The position numbers were made by a program, and so were the translations under genes. The notes under the pieces are model-generated. The model was given only the letters and a program-made list of their open reading frames with translations. It had not been told where the DNA came from and searched no databases. This document shows, in pieces, positions 26,546 through 35,636 of a stretch of DNA of 64,000 nucleotides (position 1 is the stretch's first letter; every line of letters starts with the position of its first letter). The stretch lies in the NCBI RefSeq assembly GCF_021404305.1, contig NZ_JABFTX010000001.1:930001-994000 (forward strand). The letters are read 5' to 3'. This DNA is from Billgrantia ethanolica. Lineage in GTDB: Bacteria > Pseudomonadota > Gammaproteobacteria > Pseudomonadales > Halomonadaceae.

Positions 26546-28567
26546 CTACCCCAGAGCCAGCTGCCGCTCCTTAAGCTCATGCAGCCGGTCACGCAGCCTG
26601 GCCGCCTCCTCGAACTCCAGGTTCTGGGCCGCCTCGAACATGGCGTCCTCGACCCGCGAGACCTCCTTGGCCAGATCGATCGGCGAGAGCGCGTTGAGGT
26701 CGTAGATCGCCGCGCCCTCGGCCACCTTGCGCTCGCTGCGCCGTCCCTTGCCCTTGCGCCCCGGCGCCTGAGCCGCCTCCATGATGTCGGCCACCGAGCG
26801 GGTCACGGTAGTGGGCGTGATGCCATGCTCCTCGTTGTGGGCGATCTGCTTGGCGCGGCGCCGCTCGGTCTCGTCGATGGCGCGACGCATGGAGTCGGTC
26901 GTTCGGTCGGCATAGAGGATCGCCTTGCCGTGGGCGTTGCGCGCCGCCCGGCCGATGGTCTGGATCAGCGAGCGCTCGTTGCGCAGGAAGCCCTCCTTGT
27001 CCGCATCGAGGATCGCCACCAGCGAGACCTCGGGAATGTCGAGCCCCTCGCGCAGCAGGTTGATGCCCACCAGCACGTCGAAGTTGCCCAGACGCAGGTC
27101 GCGGATGATCTCGACCCGCTCCACGGTGTCGATGTCGGAGTGCAGGTAGCGCACCCGCACGTCGTGCTCGTCGAGGTACTCGGTGAGATCCTCTGCCATG
27201 CGCTTGGTCAGGGTGGTGACCAGCACCCGCTCGCCGACGTCGGCACGCAGGCGGATCTCGGAGAGCAGATCGTCGACCTGGGTCGAGGCCGGGCGTACCT
27301 CGATTTCCGGGTCGACCAGCCCGGTCGGGCGCACCACCTGCTCCACTACCTGGCCGGCATGTTCGGCCTCGTAGGGGCCGGGCGTGGCCGAGACGAAGAT
27401 CGTCTGCGGACAGATGCTCTCCCACTCCTCGAAGGTCATCGGGCGGTTATCCAGCGCCGAGGGCAGGCGGAAGCCGTACTCCACCAGCGTCTCCTTGCGC
27501 GAGCGGTCGCCCTTGTACATGCCGCCAACCTGGGGAACGCTGACGTGGGATTCATCGATAAACAGCAGCGCGTCGTCGGGCAGGTAGTCGAAGAAAGTGG
27601 GCGGCGGCTCGCCGGGATTGCGGCCGGAGAGGTAGCGCGAGTAGTTCTCTATGCCGTTGCAGTAGCCCAGTTCGTTCATCATCTCCAGGTCGTAGAGGGT
27701 GCGCTGCTCCAATCGCTGCGCCTCCACCAGACGGTCGTTCTTGCGCAGCCATTCGAGGCGCTCGACCAGCTCGGCCTTGATCGCCTCGGCGGCCGAGATG
27801 ATCGTCTCCCGCGGCGTCACGTAGTGACTCTTGGGATAGATCGTCATGCGCGGCACTTCGCCGCGGGTTTCGCCGGTGAGCGGATCGAACAGACGGATCG
27901 AGTCGATCTCGTCGCCGAACAGTTCCACCCGTACCGCCTCTTCGTCGGAGTCTGCCGGATAGATGTCGATCACGTCGCCGCGCACCCGGTAGGTAGCGCG
28001 TTTGAAATCCATGTCGTTGCGGGTGTACTGCAGCTCCGCCAGACGACGCAGGAAGCGGCGCTGATCGATCAGCTCGCCGCGGGTGAAGTGCAAACGCATC
28101 TTGAGGTACTGATCGGGATCGCCGAGGCCGTATATCGCCGAGACCGAGACCACGATCAGCGCATCGCGCCGCTCCAGCAGCGCCTTGGTCGCCGAGAGCC
28201 GCATCTGCTCGATGTGGTCGTTGATCGAGGCGTCCTTCTCGATGAAGGTGTCCGACGAGGGGACGTACGCCTCCGGCTGGTAGTAGTCGTAATAAGAGAC
28301 GAAGTACTCGATGGCGTTGTCGGGGAAGAACGACTTGAACTCGCCGTAGAGCTGGGCGGCCAGGGTCTTGTTGGGCGCCATGACGATGGTCGGGCGCTGC
28401 AGCCGCTCCACCACGTTGGCCATGGTGAAGGTCTTGCCCGAGCCGGTCACGCCGAGCAGGGTCTGATGGGCCAGGCCCGCCTCCAGCCCCTTCACCAGGC
28501 TTTCGACGGCGGCCGGCTGGTCACCGGCAGGCTTGAACTTCGAATTGAGGCGAAACGGCTTGCTCAT
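26546..28567 (-). CDS. uvrB: Excinuclease ABC subunit B
   Basis: 673 residues. Walker A is [14 protein letters not shown]; the beta-hairpin inserted behind the lesion strand is [16 protein letters not shown]-like LLFIDESH, helicase motif VI (QTIGRAARN) and a C-terminal UVR motif ([12 protein letters not shown]) that binds UvrC are all present. UvrB verifies DNA damage with UvrA and recruits UvrC. ATG at 28567 (MSKPFRLNS) follows GGAG at 7 nt. I found no LexA box of the CTGT-N8-ACAG type in the upstream spacer. Confidence 0.97.
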   Translation of the reverse strand: MSKPFRLNSKFKPAGDQPAAVESLVKGLEAGLAHQTLLGVTGSGKTFTMANVVERLQRPTIVMAPNKTLAAQLYGEFKSFFPDNAIEYFVSYYDYYQPEAYVPSSDTFIEKDASINDHIEQMRLSATKALLERRDALIVVSVSAIYGLGDPDQYLKMRLHFTRGELIDQRRFLRRLAELQYTRNDMDFKRATYRVRGDVIDIYPADSDEEAVRVELFGDEIDSIRLFDPLTGETRGEVPRMTIYPKSHYVTPRETIISAAEAIKAELVERLEWLRKNDRLVEAQRLEQRTLYDLEMMNELGYCNGIENYSRYLSGRNPGEPPPTFFDYLPDDALLFIDESHVSVPQVGGMYKGDRSRKETLVEYGFRLPSALDNRPMTFEEWESICPQTIFVSATPGPYEAEHAGQVVEQVVRPTGLVDPEIEVRPASTQVDDLLSEIRLRADVGERVLVTTLTKRMAEDLTEYLDEHDVRVRYLHSDIDTVERVEIIRDLRLGNFDVLVGINLLREGLDIPEVSLVAILDADKEGFLRNERSLIQTIGRAARNAHGKAILYADRTTDSMRRAIDETERRRAKQIAHNEEHGITPTTVTRSVADIMEAAQAPGRKGKGRRSERKVAEGAAIYDLNALSPIDLAKEVSRVEDAMFEAAQNLEFEEAARLRDRLHELKERQLALG

Positions 28568-28586
28568 CGCGGCTCCGGGCATGCAT

Positions 28587-28606
28587 CAGGCGCCCTGGGG
28601 CGCCTG
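28587..28606. terminator. Hairpin in the osmC-uvrB spacer
   Basis: An 8-bp perfect stem (CAGGCGCC, loop CTGG) sits 20 bp upstream of uvrB and about 85 bp past the osmC-like stop. It may terminate osmC or form part of the uvrB leader. Confidence 0.45.
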
Positions 28607-28689
28607 CTGTCTCGATGGTTCGTCTTGGTCCGTGCATCAGCAGCACGTCTCGGTGCGGCAACTTCGTGAGTATAGGAGCGCTGCAGCCT

Positions 28690-29109
28690 TCATGCCGCCT
28701 CGACGGTACTGCGCGTGGTGACTTCCACGGTGGCGCTGGTCATGAGACGGTGGATGGGGCACTTGTGGCTGATCTCTTCCAGCCGCAGGCGCTGCGCCTC
28801 GTCCTCGATGCCGTGGAAGGTCATCACCACTTCGAGTCGATAAACGCCTTTGCGTTCATCGCTGACGTCGCGATTGACCCTGACGCTGACGCCCTCCAGC
28901 GGCCACTGCTTACGCTGGGCGTACATCTGCGCCGTGATCGCCTTGCAGGCTCCCAGCGAGAGGTCGAAATAGTCATGAGGATCGGGGGCGCTCTCCTCGC
29001 CGCCAAAGGCCTTGGGTACGTCGACGTAAAGGTCCTCGAAGCCCGCAATCCGCACCCGCTGACGCAAGATACGATTCCGCTCGCTGACGATTTCGATGGT
29101 CTGTTTCAT
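28690..29109 (-). CDS. OsmC-family protein (putative peroxide reductase)
   Basis: 139 residues. The two redox cysteines of the OsmC/Ohr fold are present at residues 55 (GACKA) and 117 (KCPIH). The sequence is closer to the YhfA-like/OsmC-like branch than to classic Ohr. Such proteins reduce organic hydroperoxides or handle other small thiol substrates. It follows the HMA-like gene by 44 bp on the same strand and is probably co-transcribed. Confidence 0.85.
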   Translation of the reverse strand: MKQTIEIVSERNRILRQRVRIAGFEDLYVDVPKAFGGEESAPDPHDYFDLSLGACKAITAQMYAQRKQWPLEGVSVRVNRDVSDERKGVYRLEVVMTFHGIEDEAQRLRLEEISHKCPIHRLMTSATVEVTTRSTVEAA

Positions 29110-29153
29110 TGTACGCTCCGCTCTTGCAGTTAGATGGGTGCGGCTGAATGGGG

Positions 29154-29351
29154 CTACTTGACCTGGATGGGCAGCTTGAGCGCCTCGACGGCACGGATCA
29201 GCGCTTCACGACTGACGCGGCCTTCCACCTCGGCACCGTGGCGCCCCACCTCGGCACTCTCCACCCCATTCACCATCATCAGGGCGGTGGTAATGCGATT
29301 CACCTGCTCGGCGTTTTCCACACCGGTGAAATCGAGCGACTGATGCGGCAT
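29154..29351 (-). CDS. Small HMA-like (heavy-metal-associated fold) protein lacking CxxC
   Basis: 65 residues with the beta-alpha-beta-beta-alpha-beta pattern of metallochaperone domains (FTGVENAEQVNRITTAL, VNGVESAEV, EALIRAVEAL). The metal-binding MxCxxC loop is replaced and contains no cysteine. ATG at 29351 with GGGAG just upstream; longer frames add an unrelated N-terminus. A copper chaperone role is therefore unlikely; it may be a regulatory or structural relative. Linked to the OsmC-like gene downstream. Confidence 0.7.
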   Translation of the reverse strand: MPHQSLDFTGVENAEQVNRITTALMMVNGVESAEVGRHGAEVEGRVSREALIRAVEALKLPIQVK

Positions 29352-29489
29352 GCATGACTCCCTACCGTGGAATAAGGTAATAAGCAGTCTAACATGAGCG
29401 TTGCAGTGCGACATCGCTTGCAATCCGCCCTCGCCGCCCGCATACCGAACGATATATCCCCGACATGACGACCTGGAGCCACAGGCATA

Positions 29490-30518
29490 ATGAGTGATTG
29501 GACAACCGCCCTGGAGGGGCGCCGCACGAGCGATTCACGGGTCGAGTTCGAGATCGGCGAGCCGGGCCAGCAGGCTGCGTCGAACGTCAAGGTGACGCCA
29601 CTCGTCCACCTCGCCGTCCTCGACGTGGTCGGCACGGCTGCCGACAAGCTGCTGCAGGGCCAGACCAGCGCTCAGGTCGAGCTGGCCAATGGTGGCTTCG
29701 CGCCCTTGACCTGTTTCTGCAACGCCAAGGGACGCATGCTGGCCAACGCCCAACTGCTGCGCATCAGCCCCGAGCGCTACCGTCTGATCCTGCACCGTGA
29801 CCTGGTGGAGCCGCTGCGCGATCACCTGAAGAAGTTCGCCCCGTTCTACAAGAGCGAGCTCAGCGTTCGCGACGACCTGGCACTGCTGGGTTTGATCGGC
29901 GCCGACGCACCGGCCATCGCCGCCCGCCATTTCGACATTCCAGCCCCCAGCCTGTGGCATCAGGCCGGCGACGCGGAGCGCCAGCTACTGGCTCATCCCG
30001 GGCCGCAGCCACGCGTGTTGATCTGCCTGCCCCGGGAGCAGGCTGTCGCAACAGTCAGCGCCCTGGCCGATCAAGCGACACTGGTCGGCAACGCCGAGTG
30101 GTGCCTGCAGGACATCCGGGCCGGGCTTGCCTGGCTCACTGCCGCCCACCAGGACGGCCTGCTGCCGCAGATGATAAACTGGGAGGCACTGGGTGGCATC
30201 AGCTTCAAGAAGGGCTGCTACACCGGCCAGGAGGTGGTGGCTCGCGCGCACTTTCGCGGCCAGGTGAAGAAGCGGCTGGCGCACTGCCGACTCGAGAGCG
30301 ACCAGTTGCCGGAGCTGGGCAGCGCCATCGTCGACGAGAATGGCAAGAGTGGCGGGGAAGTGATCGCCGCGGAGCGCGACAACGAGGGTGGCGTCGAGCT
30401 GCTCGCCGTGCTCACCACCCGCGAGGAGATCGGCCCGCTCAGCCTCGAGGATCGTAGCGTGACCCTGCTGCCTCTCCCCTACCCGATCGAACGGCTCGAT
30501 CCGGAAAGTCTGGCCTAG
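29490..30518 (+). CDS. ygfZ: YgfZ/GcvT-family folate-binding protein
   Basis: 342 residues with the diagnostic motif KKGCYTGQEVVARAHFRG in the C-terminal half; its Cys is required for YgfZ function. The N-terminal region (LLQGQTSAQV, TCFCNAKGRM) matches GcvT-like folds. YgfZ uses tetrahydrofolate to help maintain certain iron-sulfur enzymes such as MiaB. The stop codon overlaps that of convergent tatD within a single CTAG. Start ATG 29490 has only a weak ribosome site. Confidence 0.92.
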   Translation: MSDWTTALEGRRTSDSRVEFEIGEPGQQAASNVKVTPLVHLAVLDVVGTAADKLLQGQTSAQVELANGGFAPLTCFCNAKGRMLANAQLLRISPERYRLILHRDLVEPLRDHLKKFAPFYKSELSVRDDLALLGLIGADAPAIAARHFDIPAPSLWHQAGDAERQLLAHPGPQPRVLICLPREQAVATVSALADQATLVGNAEWCLQDIRAGLAWLTAAHQDGLLPQMINWEALGGISFKKGCYTGQEVVARAHFRGQVKKRLAHCRLESDQLPELGSAIVDENGKSGGEVIAAERDNEGGVELLAVLTTREEIGPLSLEDRSVTLLPLPYPIERLDPESLA

Positions 30519-31294
30519 GCCGCACCCTCGCCCAGATCCAAGCCGAAGACTCTCCCCGCGGTCGCCGTACTTTGTGCGGCGACCGCCTCGGGCGTCTCGC
30601 CGCGTAGCTTGGCCACCATCTCGCACACCTGAACGATTCGGGCAGGCTCGTTGCGCTGCCCCTGGTAGCCGCACAGCGGCATGTCGGGGCTGTCGGTCTC
30701 CAGCACGAAGCCGTCCTCGGGCAGGCTCTTCACTGCGCGCCACAGGCGCTGGGCGCGCTCGTAGGTGACTGCACCGCCCAGCCCCACCACGAAGCCGAGA
30801 TCGAGAAACTTCCAGGCCTGATCCGGCGAGCCGGCGAAGGCGTGAATCAAGCCGCCCGCCGGCAGGTCGAGCTGGCGCAGGCGCTTGGAGACCTTATCGT
30901 TGGCATGCACGCAGTGAATCACCACCGGTAGCCGGCGCGCCTTGGCCAGTCGCAGTTGGGCATCGAACAGCTGCCACTGCTCGTCGAGTGTCTCCTCGAA
31001 GCGCGCATCGATGCCGCACTCGCCCAGCGCCTGCACCTCGGGGTGCTCATCCAGCAAGCGAGTCAGTGCCTCGACGTCGCCTGTGCCGTGTTCGTGCATG
31101 AAATAGGGGTGCAGTCCCAGGCTGACGTGCACGTCGTCACGCTGGCCCAGCGCCAGCACGGCGGGCCACCTCTCGCGGGTCGTGCCCGGCACCAGGAAAT
31201 GCCCGACACCGGCCGCCCTGGCGCGTTCGAACATCGCCTCGCGGTCGTCGTCGAAGGCCTCGAAGTCGAGGTGGCAGTGGGCGTCGATCAACAT
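30515..31294 (-). CDS. tatD: TatD-family metal-dependent deoxyribonuclease/hydrolase
   Basis: About 259 residues of a TIM-barrel hydrolase. The first metal ligands are in DAHCHLD; GECGID, HCVHAND, HAFAGS and ETDSPDMP supply the rest. Members include 3'-5' DNases acting in DNA repair and quality control; the exact paralogue (TatD, YcfH or YjjV) is not settled by sequence. The protein most resembles the YjjV branch in length. ATG at 31294 is preferred over a longer frame. Probably last in a prfC-mscL-tatD operon. Confidence 0.88.
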   Translation of the reverse strand: MLIDAHCHLDFEAFDDDREAMFERARAAGVGHFLVPGTTRERWPAVLALGQRDDVHVSLGLHPYFMHEHGTGDVEALTRLLDEHPEVQALGECGIDARFEETLDEQWQLFDAQLRLAKARRLPVVIHCVHANDKVSKRLRQLDLPAGGLIHAFAGSPDQAWKFLDLGFVVGLGGAVTYERAQRLWRAVKSLPEDGFVLETDSPDMPLCGYQGQRNEPARIVQVCEMVAKLRGETPEAVAAQSTATAGRVFGLDLGEGAA

Positions 31295-31340
31295 CCGTGT
31301 CGTACTCCCTTGCGTGGCCGGAGCCACGCTGGCACCCGGG

Positions 31341-31829
31341 TCACTCCGGCTCGGGCTGGGTGGCTGGCAGCTGCGAGGTGCATGCCGGGCAGCGCGTGGC
31401 CGGCAGCGGAATCTTGCTCAGACAAAAAGGGCAGTCCTTGACCGTGGGCGGCGCCGCCACCTCGGGGGTGAAGGCCAGGTTCTTGAGCCGATTGATGTAG
31501 CGAATAAGCAGGAAGGTGGCAAAGGCGACGATCAGGAACGACAGCACCGCGTTGAGGAACAGGCCGTAGTTGAGCGTCACCGCGCCGGCCGCCTGCGCCT
31601 GTTCCAGAGTGTGGTACACCTCGCCGCCAGGACCGTCCCGCAGCACCAGGAACTGGTTGGTGAAATTCATCCCACCGGTCGCCAGACCGATCAGCGGGGT
31701 GAAGAGGTCGCTCACCAGACTGTTGACGATGGAGGTGAAGGCAGCCCCGATGATGATGCCTACCGCCATGTCGACCACATTGCCCTTGGCCGCAAACTCG
31801 CGGAACTCCTTCAGCATTTTCGATGCCAT
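31341..31829 (-). CDS. mscL: Large-conductance mechanosensitive channel MscL with C-terminal zinc ribbon
   Basis: 162 residues. The N-terminal amphipathic helix and first membrane helix (KEFREFAAKGNVVDMAVG, then GIIIGAAFTSIVNSLV) are clear MscL. The second helix is FLNAVLSFLIVAFATFLLI. MscL opens under high membrane tension and releases solutes on osmotic downshock, apt for a halophile. The C-terminal tail carries Cys133, Cys136, Cys147 and Cys150 (CPFC, CPAC), a zinc-ribbon not found in E. coli MscL. ATG at 31829 is chosen; ATG at 31817 is possible. Confidence 0.93.
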   Translation of the reverse strand: MASKMLKEFREFAAKGNVVDMAVGIIIGAAFTSIVNSLVSDLFTPLIGLATGGMNFTNQFLVLRDGPGGEVYHTLEQAQAAGAVTLNYGLFLNAVLSFLIVAFATFLLIRYINRLKNLAFTPEVAAPPTVKDCPFCLSKIPLPATRCPACTSQLPATQPEPE

Positions 31830-31877
31830 GGAATCGATCCCCAACACCACGCTGATATGTCGCCTGGCCCGTTCGAC

Positions 31878-33467
31878 TCAGTGCTCGCGAGTTGCCGCGA
31901 AACGGATCTCCGGCCAGCGCTCCTGGGTCATCTGCAGATTGACCCTGGTGGGTGCAATATAGGTCAGGTAGCCACCGCCATCCAGCGCCAGGTTGGCGCT
32001 CGCCTTGCGCTTGAACTCCTCGAGCTTCTTGGCGTCGTCGCAGTAGATCCAGCGCGCGGTCTGCACGTTGACCGGCTCGTAGACGCAATCGACCTTGTAC
32101 TCCTCCTTGAGCCGGTGAGCGACCACGTCGAACTGCAGGGTGCCCACGGCGCCGAGGATCAGGTCGTTGTTGTCCAGCGGCTGGAACAGCTGGGTGGCGC
32201 CCTCCTCGGAGAGCTGCTGCAGGCCCTTCTGCAGCGCCTTGAGCTTGAGCGGATCCTTGAGCTGCACGCGCTTGAACAGCTCCGGGGCGAAGTGGGGAAT
32301 GCCGGTGAAGCGCATGTCCTCGCCCATGGTGAAGGTATCGCCGATCTGGATGGTGCCGTGGTTGTGCAGGCCGATGATGTCGCCGGGCCAGGCCTCTTCC
32401 ACGTGGGCACGGTCGGAGGCCATGAAGGTCAGGGCGTCGGCGATCTTGACGTCCTTGCCGATGCGAACATGGCGCATCTTCATGTTCTTCTCGTACTTGC
32501 CCGAACAGACCCGCAGGAAGGCGATGCGGTCACGGTGCTTGGGGTCCATGTTGGCCTGGATCTTGAACACGAAGCCGGTGAAGCGGCTGTCGTTGGCCTC
32601 GACGGTGCGCGTATCGGTCTCGCGAGGCTGTGGCGGCGGCGCATACTCGACGAAGCCGTCGAGCATCTCGCGTACGCCGAAGTTGCCCATGGCGGTACCG
32701 AAATAGACCGGCGTGAGCTCGCCGCGGCGATAGGCCTCGAGATCGAACTCATGGGAGGCGCCGCGCACCAGCTCCACCTCCATGCGCAGCTCCTCGGCCG
32801 CTTCCGCGCCGAGCACCGCATCGACCTCGGGGTTGTCGAGCCCCTCGATGCGCTTGTCGTCGGGGATGCGATTGCCCTGGCCCTGGGTGTAGAGGTGGAT
32901 CACGTCGTTGTAGAGGTGGTAGACCCCCTTGAAGTGACGGCCCATGCCGATCGGCCAGGTCATCGGGGCGCACTGGATGTTCAACACCGTCTCCACCTCG
33001 TCCATCACCTCGATGGGGTCGCGGATGTCGCGGTCCATCTTGTTGACGAAGGTGAGAATCGGCGTGGTGCGCAGGCGGCACACCTCCATCAGCTTGATGG
33101 TTCGGTCCTCGACGCCCTTGGCACCGTCGATGACCATCAGCGCCGAGTCCACCGCCGTCAGCGTGCGGTAGGTATCCTCGGAGAAGTCCTCGTGGCCCGG
33201 AGTGTCGAGCAGGTTGACCATGCGACCGCCATAGGGGAACTGCATCACCGAGGTGGTGACGGAGATGCCCCGCTCCTGCTCCATCTTCATCCAGTCGGAG
33301 GTGGCGTGGCGATCGTTGCGCTTGCTCTTCACCGAGCCGGCCAACTGAATCGCATTTCCGAACAGCAGCATCTTCTCGGTGATGGTGGTCTTGCCCGCGT
33401 CGGGGTGCGAGATGATCGCAAAGGTTCTACGCAGCCCGACTTCGCGGGCCAGATCGGCGTCTGACAT
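31878..33467 (-). CDS. prfC: Peptide chain release factor 3
   Basis: 529 residues, identical in length to E. coli RF3. GTP-binding motifs are SHPDAGKTT (G1), DTPGHEDF (G3) and NKMDRD (G4). RF3 removes RF1/RF2 from the ribosome after termination and has a role in post-peptidyl-transfer quality control. It heads a same-strand run with mscL (48-bp gap) and tatD. Upstream is a 185-bp divergent spacer shared with the RegB-type gene. Confidence 0.97.
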   Translation of the reverse strand: MSDADLAREVGLRRTFAIISHPDAGKTTITEKMLLFGNAIQLAGSVKSKRNDRHATSDWMKMEQERGISVTTSVMQFPYGGRMVNLLDTPGHEDFSEDTYRTLTAVDSALMVIDGAKGVEDRTIKLMEVCRLRTTPILTFVNKMDRDIRDPIEVMDEVETVLNIQCAPMTWPIGMGRHFKGVYHLYNDVIHLYTQGQGNRIPDDKRIEGLDNPEVDAVLGAEAAEELRMEVELVRGASHEFDLEAYRRGELTPVYFGTAMGNFGVREMLDGFVEYAPPPQPRETDTRTVEANDSRFTGFVFKIQANMDPKHRDRIAFLRVCSGKYEKNMKMRHVRIGKDVKIADALTFMASDRAHVEEAWPGDIIGLHNHGTIQIGDTFTMGEDMRFTGIPHFAPELFKRVQLKDPLKLKALQKGLQQLSEEGATQLFQPLDNNDLILGAVGTLQFDVVAHRLKEEYKVDCVYEPVNVQTARWIYCDDAKKLEEFKRKASANLALDGGGYLTYIAPTRVNLQMTQERWPEIRFAATREH

Positions 33468-33652
33468 CAGTCTCGAATTCGTCTAGTGGCACCGCCTGCG
33501 GCAGTGCGTGAATGAGCAGTGGGCCGCATTCTACGGCTTTGCCCCGTCCAGGTGTAGGCCAGTCACGCCGAAAGCGCATGCCAAGAGCGTCCACCTGCCC
33601 GCAGGAGGGCACGACAAGGTATCATGTGGGCGGATTCTTCGCTGGAGCCCCC

Positions 33653-34918
33653 ATGCCAACCGCCCCACCCCTGCCGCTCTCGACCCCCAGCCGCAACCTG
33701 GTGCGTCTGACCCTGGTGCGCGGCATCACCTGGACCGGCTTTCTGATCGCCACCATCGTCGGCGTCGAATTGCTGCATTTCGAGATCGAAGTGGCGGCGG
33801 TGATCGGGGTGATCGTCTGCATGGGGCTGGTCAACCTCTTCACCTGGTGGCGCCTGGGCCGCCAGTGGGCGGTCAGCCACACCGAGTACGTGCTGCATCT
33901 GCTGGCCGACACCATCGGCCTGACCCTGCTGTTCTATCTCACCGGCGGCTCCAGCAACCCCTTCATCAACTACTACCTGGTGCCGGTGACCATCGCCGCC
34001 GCCACCTTGCCCTGGCGCTACGCCTGGATCATCGCCAGCGCCGCCATGGGGTCGTACACCTTGCTGATGTGGGTCTACCACCCGGTCCCTCAGTTCGCCC
34101 ATTACTACGACGCCGTGGGGGTCAATCTTCACATCCTCGGCATGTGGATCAACTTCGGTCTCTCGGCAGGTCTGGTGACCTTCTTCATCTTCAAGATGGC
34201 CCACGCCCTGCGCAGCCGTGAGCAGGCACTCTCCCAGACCCGCGAGGCGGCGCTGCGCAACGAGCAGATCGTGGCGGTGGCCACCCAGGCAGCCGGCACC
34301 GCCCACGAGCTGGGCACGCCGCTGTCGACGATGGCGGTGCTGCTCAGCGAGATGCGCGAAGACGCCAAGAACGACCCCGCCCTTATCGAGGACATCGAGC
34401 TGCTGCGCCGCCAGGTGGACGTATGCAAGTCGCGCCTGCGACACCTGGTGGAAAGCACCGACCGCAGGCGCATGGCCGAACCCGAGGTGTGCGATGCTCG
34501 CAAATGGTTGCAAGGCGTCGTGCAGCGCTGGCTGGTGCTGCGCCCCGACGTCAGCCACCGCCTGGAGATCGCCGAGCAGCGCGGCACGCCTTGGCTCAAG
34601 GTCGACACCACGCTGGATCAGGCCATCACCAATCTGCTCAACAACGCTGCCGATGCCAACCCCGACGACGTCAGCATTCGTCTGGACTGGAACGACGAAG
34701 AGTCGATCATCGACATTCGCGACCACGGCCCCGGCGTCAGCCTGGAGATCGCCGATCAGCTGGGCGAAACCTTCGTCTCGACCAAGAGCAAAGGGCTCGG
34801 TATCGGCCTGTTCCTGACCCACGCCACCATCAACCGCTTCGGCGGCGGTGTTAGCCTGTATAATCATCCTGACGGGGGGACGCTGACCGAAGTGATCCTG
34901 CCGCACAGCGAGCCCTGA
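33653..34918 (+). CDS. regB: Redox sensor histidine kinase, RegB/PrrB/RoxS family
   Basis: 421 residues with about six N-terminal membrane helices. GGSSNPF at residues 98-104 is the quinone-sensing motif of RegB. The H-box AAGTAHELGTPL carries the phosphorylated His218. Cys258 (QVDVCKSRL) matches the redox-active cysteine of RegB. The C-terminal ATPase domain has NLLNNAADA and GLGIGLFL. This family adjusts respiration and energy metabolism to redox state. ATG at 33653 follows GGAG at about 7 nt. Paired with the regulator 14 bp downstream. Confidence 0.92.
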   Translation: MPTAPPLPLSTPSRNLVRLTLVRGITWTGFLIATIVGVELLHFEIEVAAVIGVIVCMGLVNLFTWWRLGRQWAVSHTEYVLHLLADTIGLTLLFYLTGGSSNPFINYYLVPVTIAAATLPWRYAWIIASAAMGSYTLLMWVYHPVPQFAHYYDAVGVNLHILGMWINFGLSAGLVTFFIFKMAHALRSREQALSQTREAALRNEQIVAVATQAAGTAHELGTPLSTMAVLLSEMREDAKNDPALIEDIELLRRQVDVCKSRLRHLVESTDRRRMAEPEVCDARKWLQGVVQRWLVLRPDVSHRLEIAEQRGTPWLKVDTTLDQAITNLLNNAADANPDDVSIRLDWNDEESIIDIRDHGPGVSLEIADQLGETFVSTKSKGLGIGLFLTHATINRFGGGVSLYNHPDGGTLTEVILPHSEP

Positions 34919-34932
34919 GCGACGAGGACGCC

Positions 34933-35472
34933 ATGCAAGACGCCGAAACACGCCTGCTGATCATCGATGACGACGAAATGTTCTGTCACGTGCTGTCACG
35001 CGCCCTGAGCAGGCGCGGATACGAGGTGCTGGTAGCCCACGACGCGGAGCAGGCGCTGAGCCTGGCCCGCCGCCACCGCCCCGAGCTGGCCACCCTGGAC
35101 CTCAAGCTGGAACACAGCTCGGGCCTGAAGCTGCTGCCCGAGCTGCTCGATGCGGTACCCAACTGCCGCATCGTGGTGCTGACGGGCTACTCGAGCATCG
35201 CCACCGCCGTGGAAGCGATCAAGCTCGGCGCCGTCAACTACCTGTGCAAACCGGCCGATGCCGACGAGATCCTCGCTGCCCTCGACCAGCAGCAGGGCGA
35301 TCCGGATGCCGAGGTGGCGGAATCGCCGCCCTCGATCAACCGCATCGCCTGGGAGCACATCCAGAAGGTGTTGCAGGAGCACGACGGCAACATCTCCGCC
35401 ACCGCCCGTGCCCTGGGCATGCACCGCCGCACCCTGCAGCGCAAGCTGCAGAAACGCCCGGTGCGGCGGTAG
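34933..35472 (+). CDS. regA: Response regulator, RegA/PrrA/RoxR family
   Basis: 179 residues. The receiver domain has the acidic pair in IIDDDE, phosphoacceptor Asp56 (ATLDLKL), LTGYSS and the CKPAD lysine. A short Pro-rich linker leads to a Fis-type helix-turn-helix (GNISATARALGMHRRTLQRKL), the RegA architecture. It should be phosphorylated by the adjacent kinase and control respiratory and carbon genes. GAGGA precedes the ATG by 5 nt. A structured repeat copy follows 49 bp downstream. Confidence 0.93.
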   Translation: MQDAETRLLIIDDDEMFCHVLSRALSRRGYEVLVAHDAEQALSLARRHRPELATLDLKLEHSSGLKLLPELLDAVPNCRIVVLTGYSSIATAVEAIKLGAVNYLCKPADADEILAALDQQQGDPDAEVAESPPSINRIAWEHIQKVLQEHDGNISATARALGMHRRTLQRKLQKRPVRR

Positions 35473-35520
35473 TTCTAGTCCAGTAAGGCCCTGCCCCGGC
35501 TTAGCGCCACCCAGGCAAGC

Positions 35521-35614
35521 GGCGCCGGGGACAGGTCGTAGCGGAGGTTATTTGCCAGGGAAGGCAAATATAGCGCCCAGGGATGGGTTCACAGCGCCTC
35601 CGCGAGACCTGTCG
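35521..35614 (+). repeat. Structured dispersed repeat, copy B (3' of regA)
   Basis: Homologue of 26256-26350 in the other orientation. P1 is GACAGGTC (35530) with GACCTGTC (35606); P2 is GCGGAGG (35541) with CCTCCGC (35597). Hairpins lie at 35549-35570 and 35576-35587, with GGGA in both loops on the plus strand. Relative to copy A, base pairs change on both sides in P1, P2 and the long hairpin. It fills most of the 164-bp spacer between convergent regA and bdhA. Confidence 0.85.
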
Positions 35615-35636
35615 CCGGAAAGGCCGCGAGCGTATG

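Noticed and set aside
26477-28669. 730-codon open frame on the plus strand opposite uvrB
   Set aside because: Low-complexity His/Val/Gly/Leu composition and exact overlap with uvrB mark it as a shadow frame.
28568-28689. LexA (SOS) box upstream of uvrB
   Set aside because: One CTGT is present but no ACAG at the required spacing.
31182-33464. 760-codon open frame opposite prfC and mscL
   Set aside because: Antisense to complete RF3 and MscL genes; no recognisable domain.
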